A DNA stretch of 54,421 bases from Bacillus andreraoultii (lineage in GTDB: Bacteria > Bacillota > Bacilli > Bacillales > Caldibacillaceae), in assembly GCF_001244735.1 (NCBI RefSeq), contig NZ_LN868937.1, positions 2,474,363-2,528,783 of the forward strand, given 5' to 3'. Shown here one piece after another: positions 53,575-54,421 of the stretch; position 1 is the stretch's first letter; each line of letters begins with the position of its first letter. A program made the translations under genes and the position numbers. The notes beneath the pieces were generated by a model that worked only from the letters and a program-made list of their open reading frames with translations, did not search any database and was not told the origin of the DNA.

Positions 53575-53590
53575 TGTGATTATTATCACT
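53575..53590. promoter_or_regulatory. FNR/CRP-type box
   Basis: TGTGA-TTATTA-TCACT, nearly the B. subtilis FNR consensus TGTGA-N6-TCACA. Its centre (53582.5) is 41.5 nt from the predicted DUF2249 start point. Confidence 0.7.
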
Positions 53591-53704
53591 AATAGGTTGT
53601 GTTTTTTATCATTACCACCTTTATTAAATTAATTACACGATTTTTATATATACATAACAACGTGGGGAGTATAAGTATATTACCGATGAAGGAAGGATAG
53701 TTTT

Positions 53705-54397
53705 ATGGACCAAGCTTCAATTAAAAAGATTTTACAAAGTTTTCCTTTATTCATAAATCTAGAAGAACATGAATTGGATGCTATTGTAGAATTAGCTCAG
53801 ATTCGTACTTTTCAAAAAGAAACACACATTTTCTTACAGGGAGAGATTCTTTCCAACGTTTATTTTATATTTGATGGAAAAGTGAAGATTTATCGTCTTG
53901 ATGCACAGGGGAATGAACAAATTGTGAATGTTCTTAATAAAGGAGCCATGTTTCCACACCAAGGATTTTTCCGAAACGATTCCTATCCAGCAAACGCGGT
54001 AGCCTTAGAGAATGCCCTTTTATTCTACATACCGATTCATTCCTTTGAACAGTTTTTAATAAAGAACCCTGTAATCTGCATTAAAATATTTCGCATCTTA
54101 GGTGATCAAATTGTTGATTTACAAAATCGATTAGAGGAAAAAATTTTATACAATACTTATGAACAAATATTACTTCTTATACTCCGGTTAACCAAAAATC
54201 ACGGTGAGAGATTAATTGATACAACCTATCGAATTACAACACAATTTACAAATCGAGACTTAGCTAACATGATTGGTTCTAGCCGTGAAACCATCAGTCG
54301 AACATTTTCCCAATTGAGAAAGAAAAATTTAATCGATACTGATAGCAACGGGTTTTTAATAATTGATACTGACAAACTAAAGGAAGAGCTAATATAA
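53705..54397 (+). CDS. Crp/Fnr-family transcription regulator
   Basis: 230 residues. The cyclic-nucleotide-binding-like barrel covers about 10-125; a dimer helix follows (FRILGDQIVDLQNRLEEKILYN), then a winged helix with recognition helix NRDLANMIGSSRETISRTFSQLRKK. The E-S/T-R contact residues of the Crp/Fnr helix (SSRETISR) predict TGTGA-like half-sites. No N-terminal Cys cluster for an iron-sulfur centre is seen and there is only one Cys (about residue 121), so it is not a classic oxygen-sensing FNR. GAAGGAAGG precedes the ATG. It is divergent from the DUF2249 gene it may control. Confidence 0.92.
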   Translation: MDQASIKKILQSFPLFINLEEHELDAIVELAQIRTFQKETHIFLQGEILSNVYFIFDGKVKIYRLDAQGNEQIVNVLNKGAMFPHQGFFRNDSYPANAVALENALLFYIPIHSFEQFLIKNPVICIKIFRILGDQIVDLQNRLEEKILYNTYEQILLLILRLTKNHGERLIDTTYRITTQFTNRDLANMIGSSRETISRTFSQLRKKNLIDTDSNGFLIIDTDKLKEELI

Positions 54398-54421
54398 TCC
54401 CTTTAAAAATCATTTAGGCAC

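Noticed and set aside
1-54421. CRISPR array, toxin-antitoxin pair, restriction system or prophage
   Set aside because: No regularly spaced direct repeats, cas genes, methylase motifs or phage structural genes were seen; the single holin-like gene is not enough for a prophage call.

Overview
The window looks like chromosome from a low-GC, spore-forming, motile Bacillaceae-type Firmicute. The evidence is strong AGGAGG ribosome binding sites, frequent TTG/GTG starts, a YhcN/YlaJ-type sporulation lipoprotein, B. subtilis-like genes (kimA, ald, guaC, proBA, yhgDE, yjaZ, a YjcD-like helicase), T-box, S-box and c-di-AMP (ydaO) leaders, and a B. subtilis-style FNR box. The exact genus cannot be told from the sequence alone.

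Layout. 1-1000: an IS3-family transposase running off the left edge. 1.5-9.9 kb: a lactate-monooxygenase-like flavoenzyme, a YhgE/Pip membrane protein facing a holin-like gene, an Asn-rich spore lipoprotein, a chemoreceptor and small unknown genes. 10-12.6 kb: a sulfane-sulfur locus (CoA-disulfide reductase-rhodanese-TusA fusion plus a DsrE-like protein) behind CsoR/CstR-type palindromes. 12.7-17.1 kb: a thioesterase, ogt, and the yhgE/yhgD pair with two matching 23-bp operators. 17.1-22 kb: decayed DNA, a YjcD-like helicase cut short by an in-frame TAG, a HAD phosphatase and a CBO0543-type membrane protein. 22.3-26.15 kb: a broken group II intron split by an intact IS21-family element with a 6-bp target duplication. 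26.2-37.7 kb: yjaZ, kimA under a c-di-AMP riboswitch, ald, guaC, a YfcC-type carrier, a HesB-like protein, an acyl-CoA ligase and small genes. 37.9-41.4 kb: a YtrA-type GntR/ABC transporter operon. 41.4-54.4 kb: a globin-coupled receptor, a DUF4349 lipoprotein, two SDRs, proBA under a T-box, an esterase, RidA, an S-box-controlled flavin reductase, an eight-gene tRNA operon, and a DUF2249 gene divergent from a Crp/Fnr regulator.

How the genes work together. yhgD probably represses itself and yhgE through paired operators. The CoADR and DsrE genes probably handle persulfides when a CstR-like repressor, not in this window, is released. proBA responds to uncharged tRNA-Pro, and kimA is shut off by c-di-AMP. 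The DUF2249 gene carries an FNR-type box placed as for anaerobic activation.

Most unusual features: (1) a family of six ~120-165 bp structured repeats, all in one orientation, five of them abutting intrinsic terminators of minus-strand transcripts; (2) a helicase whose zinc-ribbon tail remains in frame beyond a TAG stop; (3) a chemoreceptor that has apparently lost both its heme-ligand His and one zinc-ligand His; (4) a spore lipoprotein domain split by a long Asn/Gly repeat insertion; (5) an S-box far upstream of a flavin reductase. No CRISPR array, prophage or complete new defence island was seen.
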